The notes: generated by a model not told the origin, from the letters alone. A DNA stretch of 64,000 bases from Candidatus Dormiibacterota bacterium (GCA_003153505.1 PLZA01000046.1:157-64156), one strand, 5' to 3'. Shown: positions 53,629-62,785, counted from the first letter of the stretch. Translations and numbers: made by a program.

Positions 53629-56136
53629 GTGTTCGACCTCATTGTCGCGGCAGTTGCCCTCACGATCGCGTGCCCGCTCATTGTCGTGGCGGCCCTCTAT
53701 CTTAAGGTCGCTCTGCACGGCCCCGGCTTCCTTCGCGAGGAACGCGCCGGGCGGGGGGGGAAAGCTTTTCGGCTCATCCGCTTGTCACCCACCGGCGCTG
53801 GGCGCCTCCTGAACGTCAGCGGTATTTCCGCGCTCCCTGAGCTCGTGAACGTGCTCCGGGGCGAGATGAGCATGGTCGGGCCGCGCCCCGCTCCTCTCGC
53901 AGATGCCGCGTGGTTTACGCCGTCGGCAGCGCGACTCCTAGAGGTTCGGCCGGGACTGATCTCCCCCGCATGGCGCGCTCGAGGACGCTCGATCGAAGCA
54001 GGTAAGGCGGGGGAGCGAATCGACAAAGACGAGGAAATCGCGGGCGATCGACTGATCGAGCTCCATTACATCCAGCACCGGACGGTGGCCTCCGACGCGT
54101 GGATTATCGTCCGGGCGGCCGGTTGGTTGGTGGCCTGCACCCTCGGTGCATTGGCCCGCGTCGTACGAAGGGCGCTCCCGTGGTTTGTTGCTGATTCCCT
54201 CATCGCCTGCGCGAGTTTCGTCCTCGTCTACCTCCTCCGCTTCCTTGACACCGCTCGTCCATATGGAACCGCGAGCGACGCCACAGCTGCCCGCGCAATA
54301 GCGGTCACCGCGCTTGGGTTCGCTCTGGTGAATTTGGGTTTCCGGCTCCACCGGCGTGCCTGGCAGTACGCTGCGGGTGTTGAGGTGCTGCCAATCGCAG
54401 TGGCAGCGCTGGTCTCCACCGCCGCCGCGACACTCCTTGACCTCCTCCACCCCGGTGCTCCCGCACGCCCCCTCCCCCTCAGTGTCGTCCTCGTCGGCAG
54501 CTGCTTTAGCGGAGTCGGGTTCGTGGTGTTTCGATACCGCAGCAGGATCCCCCATGCACTCAGCAGCCTGGTGACTCCCCCGTCGACGTCGAGTCCGCGG
54601 GAGCCGACGCGGGCCGTCGTGTATGGCGCAGGCGAGCTGGGCCAGCTTCTGGTCCGCCGGCTCCGAACCCACACGGACGGAGGACGCTACCGGGTCGTTG
54701 GCTTCCTGGATGACGATCCCCGCAAGCACGGTCTCACCGTCCACGGCATCAAGGTGGTCGGCGGCCGGCGTGTTTTGCGGGCCTTTGTCGCCAAGGAGAA
54801 CGTCGACGTCATCGTCCTGGCGATGGGGAGCACCACCGGGAGCGACATGCGAGACATCCTGGCGATTGCCCAGGGCACTACTGCGCAGATCAAGGTGGCT
54901 CACGACATTGTCAACTGGATGGGTGATCGCTACTCGCTTGCCTTGCTCCGCGACATAAGGGCGGAGGATCTCATCGGCCGCCAGGCAGCTGGTCTGGACT
55001 ACGAACGCTGCCGCGCCCTTGTCGGCGGCCGAAGCGTGTTGGTTACCGGTGCCTGCGGATCCATCGGGTCTGAGTTGATCCGGCAGATCCTCGTGCTGCG
55101 GCCGGCCCAGATCGTCGCTGTCGACATGAACGAGAGCGGCCTCTACGACCTCGACGTCGAGGTCAAGGCGCTGCGAGCCGACGCGGAGTTACGCGTCGTC
55201 GTCGGCGACGTCACCAATCGCGAGCGGATGCTCGATCTCGTGCAGACCGAGCGTCCGGAGGTCATCTTCCATGTGGCTGCGTACAAGCACGTGCCGCTCA
55301 TGGAGTTGCACCCACACGAAGCGGTGTGGACCAATGTCTGGGGCACCTGGGTGATGGCTGACGCCGCAGCTCAGAACGAATCGTCGCATTTCGTGCTGGT
55401 GTCAACCGACAAGGCGGTGAACCCCTCCTCGGTCATGGGCGCCACTAAGCGCATGGCCGAGATTTTGTTGCACGGGACGCCCGACGCTGGGACCAATGGT
55501 CATGCCGCCCCTGTCGCGAAGATGCGAATGACCGTGGTGCGATTCGGCAATGTGCTCGGGAGCCGGGGGAGCGTGATCCCGACATTCGAGCGACAAATCG
55601 AGCTGGGAGGACCGGTGACGATCACGCACCCCGAGATGACCCGATACTTCATGCACCCGGAGGAGGCGGCCGCCCTCATTGTGGAAGCCGCAAGCCTGAG
55701 TGCGTCAAACGAAGTCTTCATGCTCGATATGGGTGACCAGATACGGATCGAGGACCTGGCGCATAAGATGATCCGCCTGCGAGGTCTGCGACCAAATGTT
55801 GATATCGCGCTCGAGTACACAGGTCTGCGCCCAGGCGAGAAGCTCCACGAAGAGCTCATCTACGGTCACGAGCACCGCGTTGAGACGGCGCACCCGCGCG
55901 TCTTCCAGATCACGTCGCCGGCAACGTCGTCGCTGCTCAGCGCTCGCCTTGGGCGGTCGATTCAAGGCTACGCAACCGGCCTCCTCGACCGCCAGGCGTT
56001 CACCACACAGATGGTCGCCATTGCCGCGGAGATCATTGAGAGTCCACGATCGTCCGCGGGTCAAACCACCTCGGCCGCTACGGCCGTGCCTGGACGGCGC
56101 CACGCCGCGGTGATGAAAGCGACAGCCCCACGTTAG
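53629..56136 (+). CDS. Degenerate sugar-transferase domain fused to a PglF/WbpM 4,6-dehydratase
   Basis: The product has 835 residues. Residues 1-150 are a bacterial sugar-transferase domain: FDLIVAAVALTIACPLIVVAAL, REERAGRGGKAFRL, then GISALPELVNVLRGEMSMVGPRP. The KFRTM block is gone, about 18 residues are missing, and the catalytic SLDE is SGISA, so Asp-Glu became Ser-Ala. After four further membrane helices (about 185-310) come the two Rossmann domains: VVYGAGELGQLLVRRL, then VLVTGACGSIGSELIRQI, VSTDKAVNPSSVMGATK with the M-X3-K active site, VRFGNVLGSRGSVIP and GLRPGEKLHEEL. The dehydratase looks functional and would make UDP-4-keto-6-deoxy-GlcNAc. Confidence 0.85.
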   Translation: MFDLIVAAVALTIACPLIVVAALYLKVALHGPGFLREERAGRGGKAFRLIRLSPTGAGRLLNVSGISALPELVNVLRGEMSMVGPRPAPLADAAWFTPSAARLLEVRPGLISPAWRARGRSIEAGKAGERIDKDEEIAGDRLIELHYIQHRTVASDAWIIVRAAGWLVACTLGALARVVRRALPWFVADSLIACASFVLVYLLRFLDTARPYGTASDATAARAIAVTALGFALVNLGFRLHRRAWQYAAGVEVLPIAVAALVSTAAATLLDLLHPGAPARPLPLSVVLVGSCFSGVGFVVFRYRSRIPHALSSLVTPPSTSSPREPTRAVVYGAGELGQLLVRRLRTHTDGGRYRVVGFLDDDPRKHGLTVHGIKVVGGRRVLRAFVAKENVDVIVLAMGSTTGSDMRDILAIAQGTTAQIKVAHDIVNWMGDRYSLALLRDIRAEDLIGRQAAGLDYERCRALVGGRSVLVTGACGSIGSELIRQILVLRPAQIVAVDMNESGLYDLDVEVKALRADAELRVVVGDVTNRERMLDLVQTERPEVIFHVAAYKHVPLMELHPHEAVWTNVWGTWVMADAAAQNESSHFVLVSTDKAVNPSSVMGATKRMAEILLHGTPDAGTNGHAAPVAKMRMTVVRFGNVLGSRGSVIPTFERQIELGGPVTITHPEMTRYFMHPEEAAALIVEAASLSASNEVFMLDMGDQIRIEDLAHKMIRLRGLRPNVDIALEYTGLRPGEKLHEELIYGHEHRVETAHPRVFQITSPATSSLLSARLGRSIQGYATGLLDRQAFTTQMVAIAAEIIESPRSSAGQTTSAATAVPGRRHAAVMKATAPR

Positions 56137-56139
56137 CTA

Positions 56140-58119
56140 TTAGGCGCCGCCAACCCTCCACTCACGGTCGATGCTCAGGTCGCTCTGAAACTGGTAGTTG
56201 TGGCCGCCAGGCAGTCGGACCTTGACCGTGATCGGCCATGTAAGTGCGTTGATCTGCCTCTCCCACGCAAGCTGGTAGGTGACCGTCCCATTCGCTGCCA
56301 CCTGGGCAAATGGGCCGTCGTAGAGAAGGGTCACGGTTGTCGTCGCATTCACATCGAGGACGAGGTCGTAAGCGACCCACTGACGATTGTCTTCGACGCC
56401 GAAATCCTCAGGGCTCACCGACCGAGCGGGCGCTCCGTTTTCGCTCACCTGCAAGTCGTCGAAGTTCGCCAACGGTGGGAGAAAGACCCTGATGTAATCC
56501 TCATACAGCCCACCGGTGTTCGCTAGTAGCGCAGCATTGGCGGGGACCGTTTCAAGAGGGTCGTGATATGTCAAGGTCAGCCGATCCTGCACATGTCCAT
56601 GCGAATCCACAGTCGCAAGGAGGTCATAGTGCCGGGTCACGAAGAGATCACCTTTGGTCCCGGACAGATTCGAGTCAGCCACGAGCAGGGCATCACCACT
56701 TGGTTTCTCGGGCAGCACACCACCGATCCCGGCGTTCACGACCAGCCGCTGCAGTTGCGAGTCGTCGAAGAACAGCACGATGTGCTTCTCCGCGGCGCCC
56801 CGCTCCAGGGCAGTGGCGAGCCCGATCCATTTGCCTCTCGGCGTCTTGAGAGCGGCGTCGACCACGCTGTGCCCGAACGGAGCCAGGTATGCCTTGCCAG
56901 GATCCCCGGGACGGGCGAGGTTGATGATGTAGTTGAGCTCGAGGAGCGTGTTGGTCGCGCCGACCACTTGCGGATAGGGGGGCACCTGGACGCTGCCGAC
57001 CACCTGGAGCACGTACGAAAGCGCGATCGGATCCACGTTGATGACGCCGTCCACCGGCTGCCCAGTGGCGCGGGTGTAGAACTCCGTCGCCAGCCCCGCC
57101 GAAGTTGGGAAGTCGGGCGACCAGTCGGAGTCCGCCAACACGAGATTGGTGCCGGTGATCTGCCTGATCGGCGCCGGCGCCGGAATGTTGGTGACCAGCG
57201 CGTCCGAGAACGTCGAGTTCATGAACGTCGAGCTGACCAATTCGGCATTCTGAAAGACGACAACACCGACAGCACCGATGAAGCCACCACCACCGCGCTC
57301 CTCACCCGGGTTGGCCAACAGGATCAGGTAGCGGTGCGTTCCGCTCCCCAAGATACGGGGCAACGTCTGCAGGATCGTGAGTCCGGCTCGAACCGGACTG
57401 TCGAGGCGCTGCTGGGCCTGGTGCGCATCGGTACGAAGACGCTCGATGGGGCCGAAAAGCGAGCCGCCCGGGATCGCCGCCACCGCGGCGTCCAGCGACG
57501 CAAGGTCCCCGAGCGCTCGCGTGATTGCAGTGTGCTCAGTGTTACCCAGGGAGGCCAGCTCCTTGATCACTCCGGAGCCGCCACCGGAACCGCTATGCAG
57601 ATCCTGGAGCACCGGGATGAGGTCGAGCGCGAGGCTGGTCCCGTCCTCCCCAGCATGTCGGAGGGCGCGCACCGCCGCGACCTGCCGATCGACCCACGGA
57701 AGGCGCGCGAGTGCGCCGACGATCCAGCCCTCGTCGATCACTGAGGAGCGTTGGCCGAAGTCCTGCTTGGCCTCGCTAAGCATGGCGGTAGCCGTGGCCA
57801 GCTGATCGGAGGTGGGGTTGAGCCCGGCGCTGCGAAGGATGCTCTCGGCACCCAGCACGTCGGTGCGGCCCTGCTGGACCGCCTGGTAGGCGGGGAGATA
57901 CCGGACGAGCGCAACCACGATCACGGCGACGACTGCCCCAACGAAACCGAGGACGATCGTCCACCGGCGCGAAAGCGGCCAGCGACCGTGCCGTCGCCGC
58001 CGTCGTCCTGGGATGCCGAGGAGCCTTGGTTGCGTCGCTCCGCTCCCCGAGGTCAACTCACGCAGACTGGCCGGCCGCGAGCCTCCGAGGAGCGAACCAA
58101 CGCCGAGTCCGCACCGCAT
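56140..58119 (-). CDS. DUF4012 membrane-anchored extracellular protein, copy 2
   Basis: ATG 58119 gives 659 residues and overlaps the upstream LPPTG gene by 62 bases; a TTG at 58056, one base after that gene's stop, would give a tidier junction and an N-terminus closer to copy 1. It has an Arg-rich tail (GRRRRRHGRWPLSRRW), one helix, RYLPAYQAVQQGR, then YLILLANPGEERGGGGFIGAVGVV, GVINVDPIALSYVLQVVG, NLSGTKGDLFVTRHY and SDLSIDR at the end. It is clearly paralogous to the 26001 protein over the whole length. The 3' end is three bases from that of the convergent dehydratase fusion. Confidence 0.85.
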   Translation of the reverse strand: MRCGLGVGSLLGGSRPASLRELTSGSGATQPRLLGIPGRRRRRHGRWPLSRRWTIVLGFVGAVVAVIVVALVRYLPAYQAVQQGRTDVLGAESILRSAGLNPTSDQLATATAMLSEAKQDFGQRSSVIDEGWIVGALARLPWVDRQVAAVRALRHAGEDGTSLALDLIPVLQDLHSGSGGGSGVIKELASLGNTEHTAITRALGDLASLDAAVAAIPGGSLFGPIERLRTDAHQAQQRLDSPVRAGLTILQTLPRILGSGTHRYLILLANPGEERGGGGFIGAVGVVVFQNAELVSSTFMNSTFSDALVTNIPAPAPIRQITGTNLVLADSDWSPDFPTSAGLATEFYTRATGQPVDGVINVDPIALSYVLQVVGSVQVPPYPQVVGATNTLLELNYIINLARPGDPGKAYLAPFGHSVVDAALKTPRGKWIGLATALERGAAEKHIVLFFDDSQLQRLVVNAGIGGVLPEKPSGDALLVADSNLSGTKGDLFVTRHYDLLATVDSHGHVQDRLTLTYHDPLETVPANAALLANTGGLYEDYIRVFLPPLANFDDLQVSENGAPARSVSPEDFGVEDNRQWVAYDLVLDVNATTTVTLLYDGPFAQVAANGTVTYQLAWERQINALTWPITVKVRLPGGHNYQFQSDLSIDREWRVGGA

Positions 58120-58717
58120 ATGCGGTCACGAGCGCAACACCCACACCCATGGCACCGAGTAGCCATCCGCCGCCGGTTGGTGGCAAAGGAGCTCCCGCCG
58201 GAATGACTGCACTCGTCGTGGTCACGGGGGGTGGGCAGATGATCGTGATAGTCGTGTGGTGAGTCTGGTTGTTCTCGGCTGGCTCGGTAGCGATGATGAG
58301 CGCCGTTCCGCAATGCGCGCCGCTGGTGCTGAAGGTGCCGAGGGCCTTGAGGTTGCGCTTCACAAAGGCGCAGTTGCCAGCCCCTGTCCCAACGCTTCCG
58401 TACGTGGGAGGACTGACCGTGAAGCACACTTGCTGACCGACCGAGTTCTTGTCCCCGGCTCCTGGGTCCGCGAACGTGACCGCGCACTGGCCATGCTTCA
58501 GGGGAACGCGTCCGGGGCTGCACTCAATGGTGTCGTGATCGTGCTTCCTCGACGACGACTGCGGCAGGTTCGAGGCTGCGCTCGAACGGGTGGCCGCGTT
58601 CGCGGATGAGCCCGATGCTGCCAAGACGTTGGCGCTCCCCAACGTCAGGACGAGCATGCCCCCGCTTATCATGATCGGACCCACGAGGGCCGCCCGTGCC
58701 ACTCTGTGTAGGTTCAC
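58058..58717 (-). CDS. LPPTG sortase-anchored surface protein
   Basis: The product has 219 residues. The GTG start at 58717 has GAGGAGG eight bases upstream; TATCCT about 55 bases upstream is a candidate -10. A signal peptide ends near ANVLAASG, followed by a Ser/Ala-rich stretch, a beta domain with six cysteines (IECSPG, QCAVTF, QVCFTV, GNCAFV, AHCGTA, IICPPP) and the sorting signal PLPPTGGG, hydrophobic helix, RTRRW. It is the first gene of a two-gene unit with DUF4012 copy 2, which links sortase anchoring to the DUF4012 system. Confidence 0.8.
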   Translation of the reverse strand: MNLHRVARAALVGPIMISGGMLVLTLGSANVLAASGSSANAATRSSAASNLPQSSSRKHDHDTIECSPGRVPLKHGQCAVTFADPGAGDKNSVGQQVCFTVSPPTYGSVGTGAGNCAFVKRNLKALGTFSTSGAHCGTALIIATEPAENNQTHHTTITIICPPPVTTTSAVIPAGAPLPPTGGGWLLGAMGVGVALVTAYAVRTRRWFAPRRLAAGQSA

Positions 58718-59063
58718 TGCAAGACCCTCCTCGATACGAAGCCCCGTGCCGACTAAGCTGGCAGGATAGCATCGACGGACACCGGCCCGCTCGGCACCTG
58801 ACGGGCGGCTGACAGTGCTCAGTTTGAACTCGGCGATAGCGACGGGAGTTCCTCCGGGATCGGGTCATGGGACGTATACGACGCAGTGGCGACGAGTACC
58901 CATCACCGGGGCACCGCGAGGGCCACGTACCGCAGCTCTGGAGAGCCACATGCCGACCGCGTGTCCGGGTCGAGCGGCGGGCTCGTCGGCTTCTGCGCAG
59001 GCAAGCGGCCTGGTCCCCGCAGATACTCGGTCGCGACGCCATCACGAGCGCCCATGCGCCGAG
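58718..59063. other. Intergenic region, no supported gene
   Basis: It holds the promoter of the LPPTG gene near 58775; nothing else was recognised. Confidence 0.4.
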
Positions 59064-59738
59064 TTACTGCTCGGCCCCATCGCTGCTATAGCGGCGTCGC
59101 TCTGCATCCGCCCAATTGAGCGCGTCCAGTACGTGTTTCCAAATCCTCTCGAAATTCCAATGGGTCCGCTCGACGTCGTAACCGACATCGGGGCGGAGTG
59201 CATCCATCAGCCACTCGATGCGGCGTCGACAATTTGGCCACCAGGACAACGCCTCAGCGCTGGTGGGGAAGCGGCGCACCACCGCCTCGATGCCGTCGCC
59301 GACGTGGGCCGCAAGCTGGGGCAGGAGCTCCTCGCGCTCATACATGTCGCGGATCGGTGCCCACAGGTCCGCGATCTTGGCTCGGGCATCGGGCGCGCCG
59401 GCGATCAACTGGTCGATCGCCGCCACAAGCTCCGCGGGAGCGGCTTTCAGCTTGGCTTCAAACGCATCGGCCCGTCGTTGCAACAAGTCCACCGTCTCAC
59501 GCCACTCGATCAGCGCTGCTTGGGTTCGGGCGAGCTCCTCGCGCACCTCAGCGCGGCCTGCCTCGCGGACCTGCGCACGCTCACGCTCCGAGACCGTGAC
59601 CACGTCGAGCAGCGCGCGGCGAGCGTATTCGGAGGTCTCCAGACCCGCGGCCTTGGCCCGTATGTCAATGCGCCGCCGCTCCGACTCAGTGAGCCGAAAC
59701 GAGAGCGTGAAAGTTCGACGTTCGGTCATGATGATCAT
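59064..59738 (-). CDS. Ribbon-helix-helix coiled-coil protein, MobC-like N-terminus
   Basis: The product has 224 residues (or 221 from ATG 59729). Residues 7-45 (RTFTLSFRLTESERRRIDIRAKAAGLETSEYARRALL) match the ribbon-helix-helix of relaxosome accessory proteins (MobC) and similar repressors. A long charged coiled coil follows (residues 50-115) and then an unrecognised C-terminal domain rich in Trp and Arg (ALSWWPNCRRRIEWLMDAL). No relaxase gene is visible. It may be a leftover of a mobilisable element or its repressor. Confidence 0.55.
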   Translation of the reverse strand: MIIMTERRTFTLSFRLTESERRRIDIRAKAAGLETSEYARRALLDVVTVSERERAQVREAGRAEVREELARTQAALIEWRETVDLLQRRADAFEAKLKAAPAELVAAIDQLIAGAPDARAKIADLWAPIRDMYEREELLPQLAAHVGDGIEAVVRRFPTSAEALSWWPNCRRRIEWLMDALRPDVGYDVERTHWNFERIWKHVLDALNWADAERRRYSSDGAEQ

Positions 59739-60652
59739 CAGGAGGCTGAGGCGCGCCGAGTATGCTCCGTTTACAGAACGTGTGCATTCCGCTCCAAGCC
59801 GTGTGCAGAGCGTCTACGGGCCTCCATTTTGGTCACGTCCATGCCGCCCGAGTCTCCCCTCCGCGCGCGTAGAGCGCCTTCCGAGCACCCGTGAGCCTCC
59901 ATGTCATCGCCGGCGGCTCTGGACGACGATCAGCCAGCTCTGGCGTGCGGGCACGATTCGGCCTCTGCGGTGGCTGGCGCAGTAAGACGGCTCGGTGCGG
60001 GCGGGCGCAGGTTCGCGGCTGCCGCCCACGCGACCGCCTTCGGTGCGGCCTCCGCTGTCCGTCCTTGCCTGGATCGGCGCTCGTCTGGGTGCCCCGAATC
60101 TGTGGCATGAAACTGACCCGAGAAAACCGCCGCGACCGCGTCATACCTTCCAAATTTCCCGCTTCAATCGCACCAAGTGCGGTGCGGTGCGGTGAATCGT
60201 TGCGAGATAAGGAAAAATTCATAGTTCGTCACTCGAAGTACCCTTACACCACAACAACTTTACAATCGCTTTTTGCAAACGTGCTCTAGACAGCGACAGC
60301 CGCGGTGTGCATTGATCGGCAGGTGACACCAGCGCAACCACAACCTCCTCGGTCACGCGCCCCAAACCCGCGACCCGCACCAGCATCTCGACGGCGAGCC
60401 GCGCCCACCGAGTCACGCGTCTCGGTGCAGAAAACAACACCGCGCAACGCACCCATCGCGGGGTCGCCGAACGACCCGGTGGACGGCTCGCCCGCGCCCC
60501 ATCGTGGCCGTATCGAAGTGCCGGGGCGCTCCGCCAGCACCCGCGCGCCCCGGGGCGCTGGCCGCAGCGCCGGGGACGCACCTGGACCTTGCTCAGTGGA
60601 GCCGGACAGGGTGCTGGCGCCCGACCTGACACCCACCAACGCCGGCGTTCAT
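59739..60652. other. Long intergenic region with an A+T-rich block
   Basis: No gene recognised in 900 bases. The stretch 60200-60290 (with GGAAAAATTCATAG and ACTTTACAATCGCTTTTTGC) is far richer in A+T than its surroundings and could hold a promoter or the end of a mobile element. Confidence 0.45.
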
Positions 60653-60865
60653 GTGACCTCGCGGATTACGTTCAACAGCGCGTTCGCCCGTGCGGTTCGG
60701 GTTCGGGGCTTCACCCTGACCGAGCTAGCCCGCCAGGCACACACCTCGGTCGCGACCGCCTCGAAGGCGGTGCACCAACGCCCGGTCAACATGACGACCG
60801 GGCTGCGTCTCGCGCGGGTGGTGAGCGCCAGTCCGATCGTCCCGGAACTCGAGGAGTGGACGTGA
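60653..60865 (+). CDS. Small XRE-like HTH protein
   Basis: The product has 70 residues from GTG 60653 (MTSRITFNSAFARAVRVRGFTLTELARQAHTSVATASKAV). It is one helix-turn-helix domain with a short tail ending PIVPELEEWT. It is closely related to the 14349 protein, and here the C-terminus is complete. Position next to the integrase suggests a regulator of the integrated element, in the manner of small excision or repressor proteins; this is inference. Confidence 0.6.
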   Translation: MTSRITFNSAFARAVRVRGFTLTELARQAHTSVATASKAVHQRPVNMTTGLRLARVVSASPIVPELEEWT

Positions 60866-61211
60866 TCGCCCGACGGATCCGTGCTGCTGCTCGCCCTGCG
60901 CTACGGCTCGACGCGCCACCTGGTTCGCGCACCTCGGGCCTCGCTCCCGCTGCGGGATGACGAGCCGTCGGCCCATCCCACCCGTGGCCAGGCGGCAGCG
61001 AGTGCAGGCGGCGTGGCGAGATCGGCGCATCGAGCGCTGCTGACCCCACCGCTCAGCGCACCTGACGGCGCTCCGGCGCGCCCATCCTGACACCACGGAT
61101 CCGCCCGCCCGCCAGCACGGAACCGCACCATTCATGGGAGGCGACACGCCTCCGGTCGCACCCAACGGCGCCGACGACCTGAGCCGAGGGCGCCGACCCT
61201 CGGCGGCATGC
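60866..61211. other. Intergenic region, no supported gene
   Basis: About 350 GC-rich bases downstream of the integrase gene; nothing recognised. Confidence 0.4.
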
Positions 61212-62171
61212 TCAGCGCGGAAACTGCGCCCGGGACCGGCGCACAGTCCAGGCGTCGAGCAGGTCGGCAGCCGAGTAGTGGACGTAACGCGCCACCATCT
61301 CCAGGGTGGTGTGCCCGAGCACCCGTTGCAGGGTGATCGGGTCGACCCCGTCAGCGATGGCGCGCGACGCAAACGTGTGCCGGAACTTGTGGGCGTGGCA
61401 GTGGACGGCGGCGCCCTGACCGACCCGGTCGAGGATCGATTTCACCGCCTCCCGATCGAGCGCGACCGACGCACCCCGCAAGCTGGTGAAGAGCCGCGGA
61501 CTCCCCGCCCGGTGGTCCTTGGCGACATATGCCGTGAGCCGCTTGGAGAACTCGGGATCCAGCGGGACCAAGCGGTCCTTGCGCCCCTTGCCCTGCCGGA
61601 CCCGGATGCAGACGCCACGACCGGGGAGCTCGACGATGTCGTCGAGCTCGACCGTGACCACCTCGTTGAGGCGCAGTCCGGTGGCCAGGAGGAAGTCGAT
61701 GAGGAAGCGGTCGCGGGGGTGGCGGGCAGCCGCGCGCAAGTGGCGGATTTCCTGGTCGGTATAGGTGGCCGGCTCAGTCTGGGCCCGGCGCGGGCCCTGG
61801 ACATCGGCGGTCCGCTCGTCGACCGGATACCCCTGGCGCTGGCACCAGAGCAGAAAGGTCTTGAGGGTGCGGTGATACTGATGCACCGTGTTGGGCGAGA
61901 GCCCGGCGTCGAGGAGTTCGAGCTCGAGTCTGCGCAGCCGCTCGGCGCTGAAGTCGCCGAGCCCTTGGATCTGGTGATCCTCACGGAAGACGCCAATGCG
62001 GGGCCCGAGCAGCGCCGAGGTGTACACGCCCAGGGTGGCCGGAGTGTGATTGCGCCGCCGACAGTCGTCGAGGTAGTCGGCGACGGCGTCCTCCCAGATG
62101 TCCAGGGGCGGACGGGCGGCGGGCTCGGCGGTACGCATGGGCCGCTTGGGTCGAATTGGAGTCTGAGGCAT
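61212..62171 (-). CDS. Tyrosine recombinase / integrase
   Basis: The ATG at 62171 (MPQTPIRPKRP) gives 319 residues. An N-terminal SAM-like core-binding domain (DYLDDCRRRNHTPATLGVYTSAL) leads into the catalytic domain with Arg in LLATGLRLNEV, Lys in VRQGKGRKDR, HKFRHTFAS, LGHTTLEM and the nucleophile in ARYVHYS. All five catalytic positions are present. It is transcribed away from tRNA-Pro, whose 3' end is 150 bases upstream; this placement is typical of islands integrated into a tRNA 3' end. Confidence 0.9.
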   Translation of the reverse strand: MPQTPIRPKRPMRTAEPAARPPLDIWEDAVADYLDDCRRRNHTPATLGVYTSALLGPRIGVFREDHQIQGLGDFSAERLRRLELELLDAGLSPNTVHQYHRTLKTFLLWCQRQGYPVDERTADVQGPRRAQTEPATYTDQEIRHLRAAARHPRDRFLIDFLLATGLRLNEVVTVELDDIVELPGRGVCIRVRQGKGRKDRLVPLDPEFSKRLTAYVAKDHRAGSPRLFTSLRGASVALDREAVKSILDRVGQGAAVHCHAHKFRHTFASRAIADGVDPITLQRVLGHTTLEMVARYVHYSAADLLDAWTVRRSRAQFPR

Positions 62172-62321
62172 AGACCCAATGCTACTTTTTGTGGGGGCAG
62201 GCCATTTTTCGCGACCCTTTAGCACCCTACCTTTTCATCCCACCGAATGAGCAATGCCTGGTGGTTTCGTGTCCGACAAAAGTCCTTGCACAGCAACGAA
62301 TATTTCGTGATGCTTGGTCGA

Positions 62322-62396
62322 TGGTCGGGGCGACTGGACTCGAACCAGCGACCCCCTGCTCCCAAAGCAGGTGCGCTACCACTGCGCCACGCCCCG
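62322..62396 (-). tRNA. tRNA-Pro(TGG)
   Basis: The minus strand folds as a tRNA of 75 bases. The acceptor arms CGGGGCG and CGCCCCG pair fully, the anticodon arm is CTGC-TTTGGGA-GCAG with anticodon TGG, and the T-loop is GGTTCGAGTCC. CCA is encoded at the 3' end (62322-62324). It reads CCA and, by wobble, other proline codons. Its 3' end faces the integrase gene. Confidence 0.95.
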
Positions 62397-62566
62397 ACGC
62401 TTTCTGATCTCAGCAAGCGGCGTTGCCCTGGGACGAAACGTCCTACGTGAGCACGCGCCTCAATGCCGCCGTTCTTGGCCGGAGATCAGGCCCGAAAGGT
62501 AGCACGCGTGAGACCCGAGGAAGGCTCGGGCGATGGGCTCGCCCGCGTCGGAGAAGTTGTCGCCAG

Positions 62567-62785
62567 TCAGGATCCGAGAATGAAGACGGTGACACCCGCG
62601 ACACAGGCCGAGAACGCCAGACCGACGGCGACGACCAAGAGTGTGCCACCCGTCCACGCCCCGTGGCTTCGGGACCGACGACTCCTCAGATAGCGTTCGC
62701 GCACGAGGAGGGCGTCCTCTCCCGATGGCGGCGATATCACGAGTCTCGTCTCAGTAGCATCGGGTGAACCTAGCTCAGACGGCAT
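62567..62785 (-). CDS. Small C-terminally anchored membrane protein
   Basis: The ATG at 62785 (MPSELGSPDATETRLV) gives about 72 residues; the frame is open to 62827. A polar, acidic then Arg-rich N-terminal half is followed by one membrane helix (GTLLVVAVGLAFSACVAGVTVFIL) near the end. No family recognised. Confidence 0.4.
   Translation of the reverse strand: MPSELGSPDATETRLVISPPSGEDALLVRERYLRSRRSRSHGAWTGGTLLVVAVGLAFSACVAGVTVFILGS

Noticed and set aside
56563-57744. 393-codon plus-strand frame
   Set aside because: Lies entirely antisense to DUF4012 copy 2 and has low-complexity charged composition without homology.
62189-62407. Short plus-strand frames crossing 62322-62396
   Set aside because: They cover a clear tRNA-Pro gene and show no protein homology.
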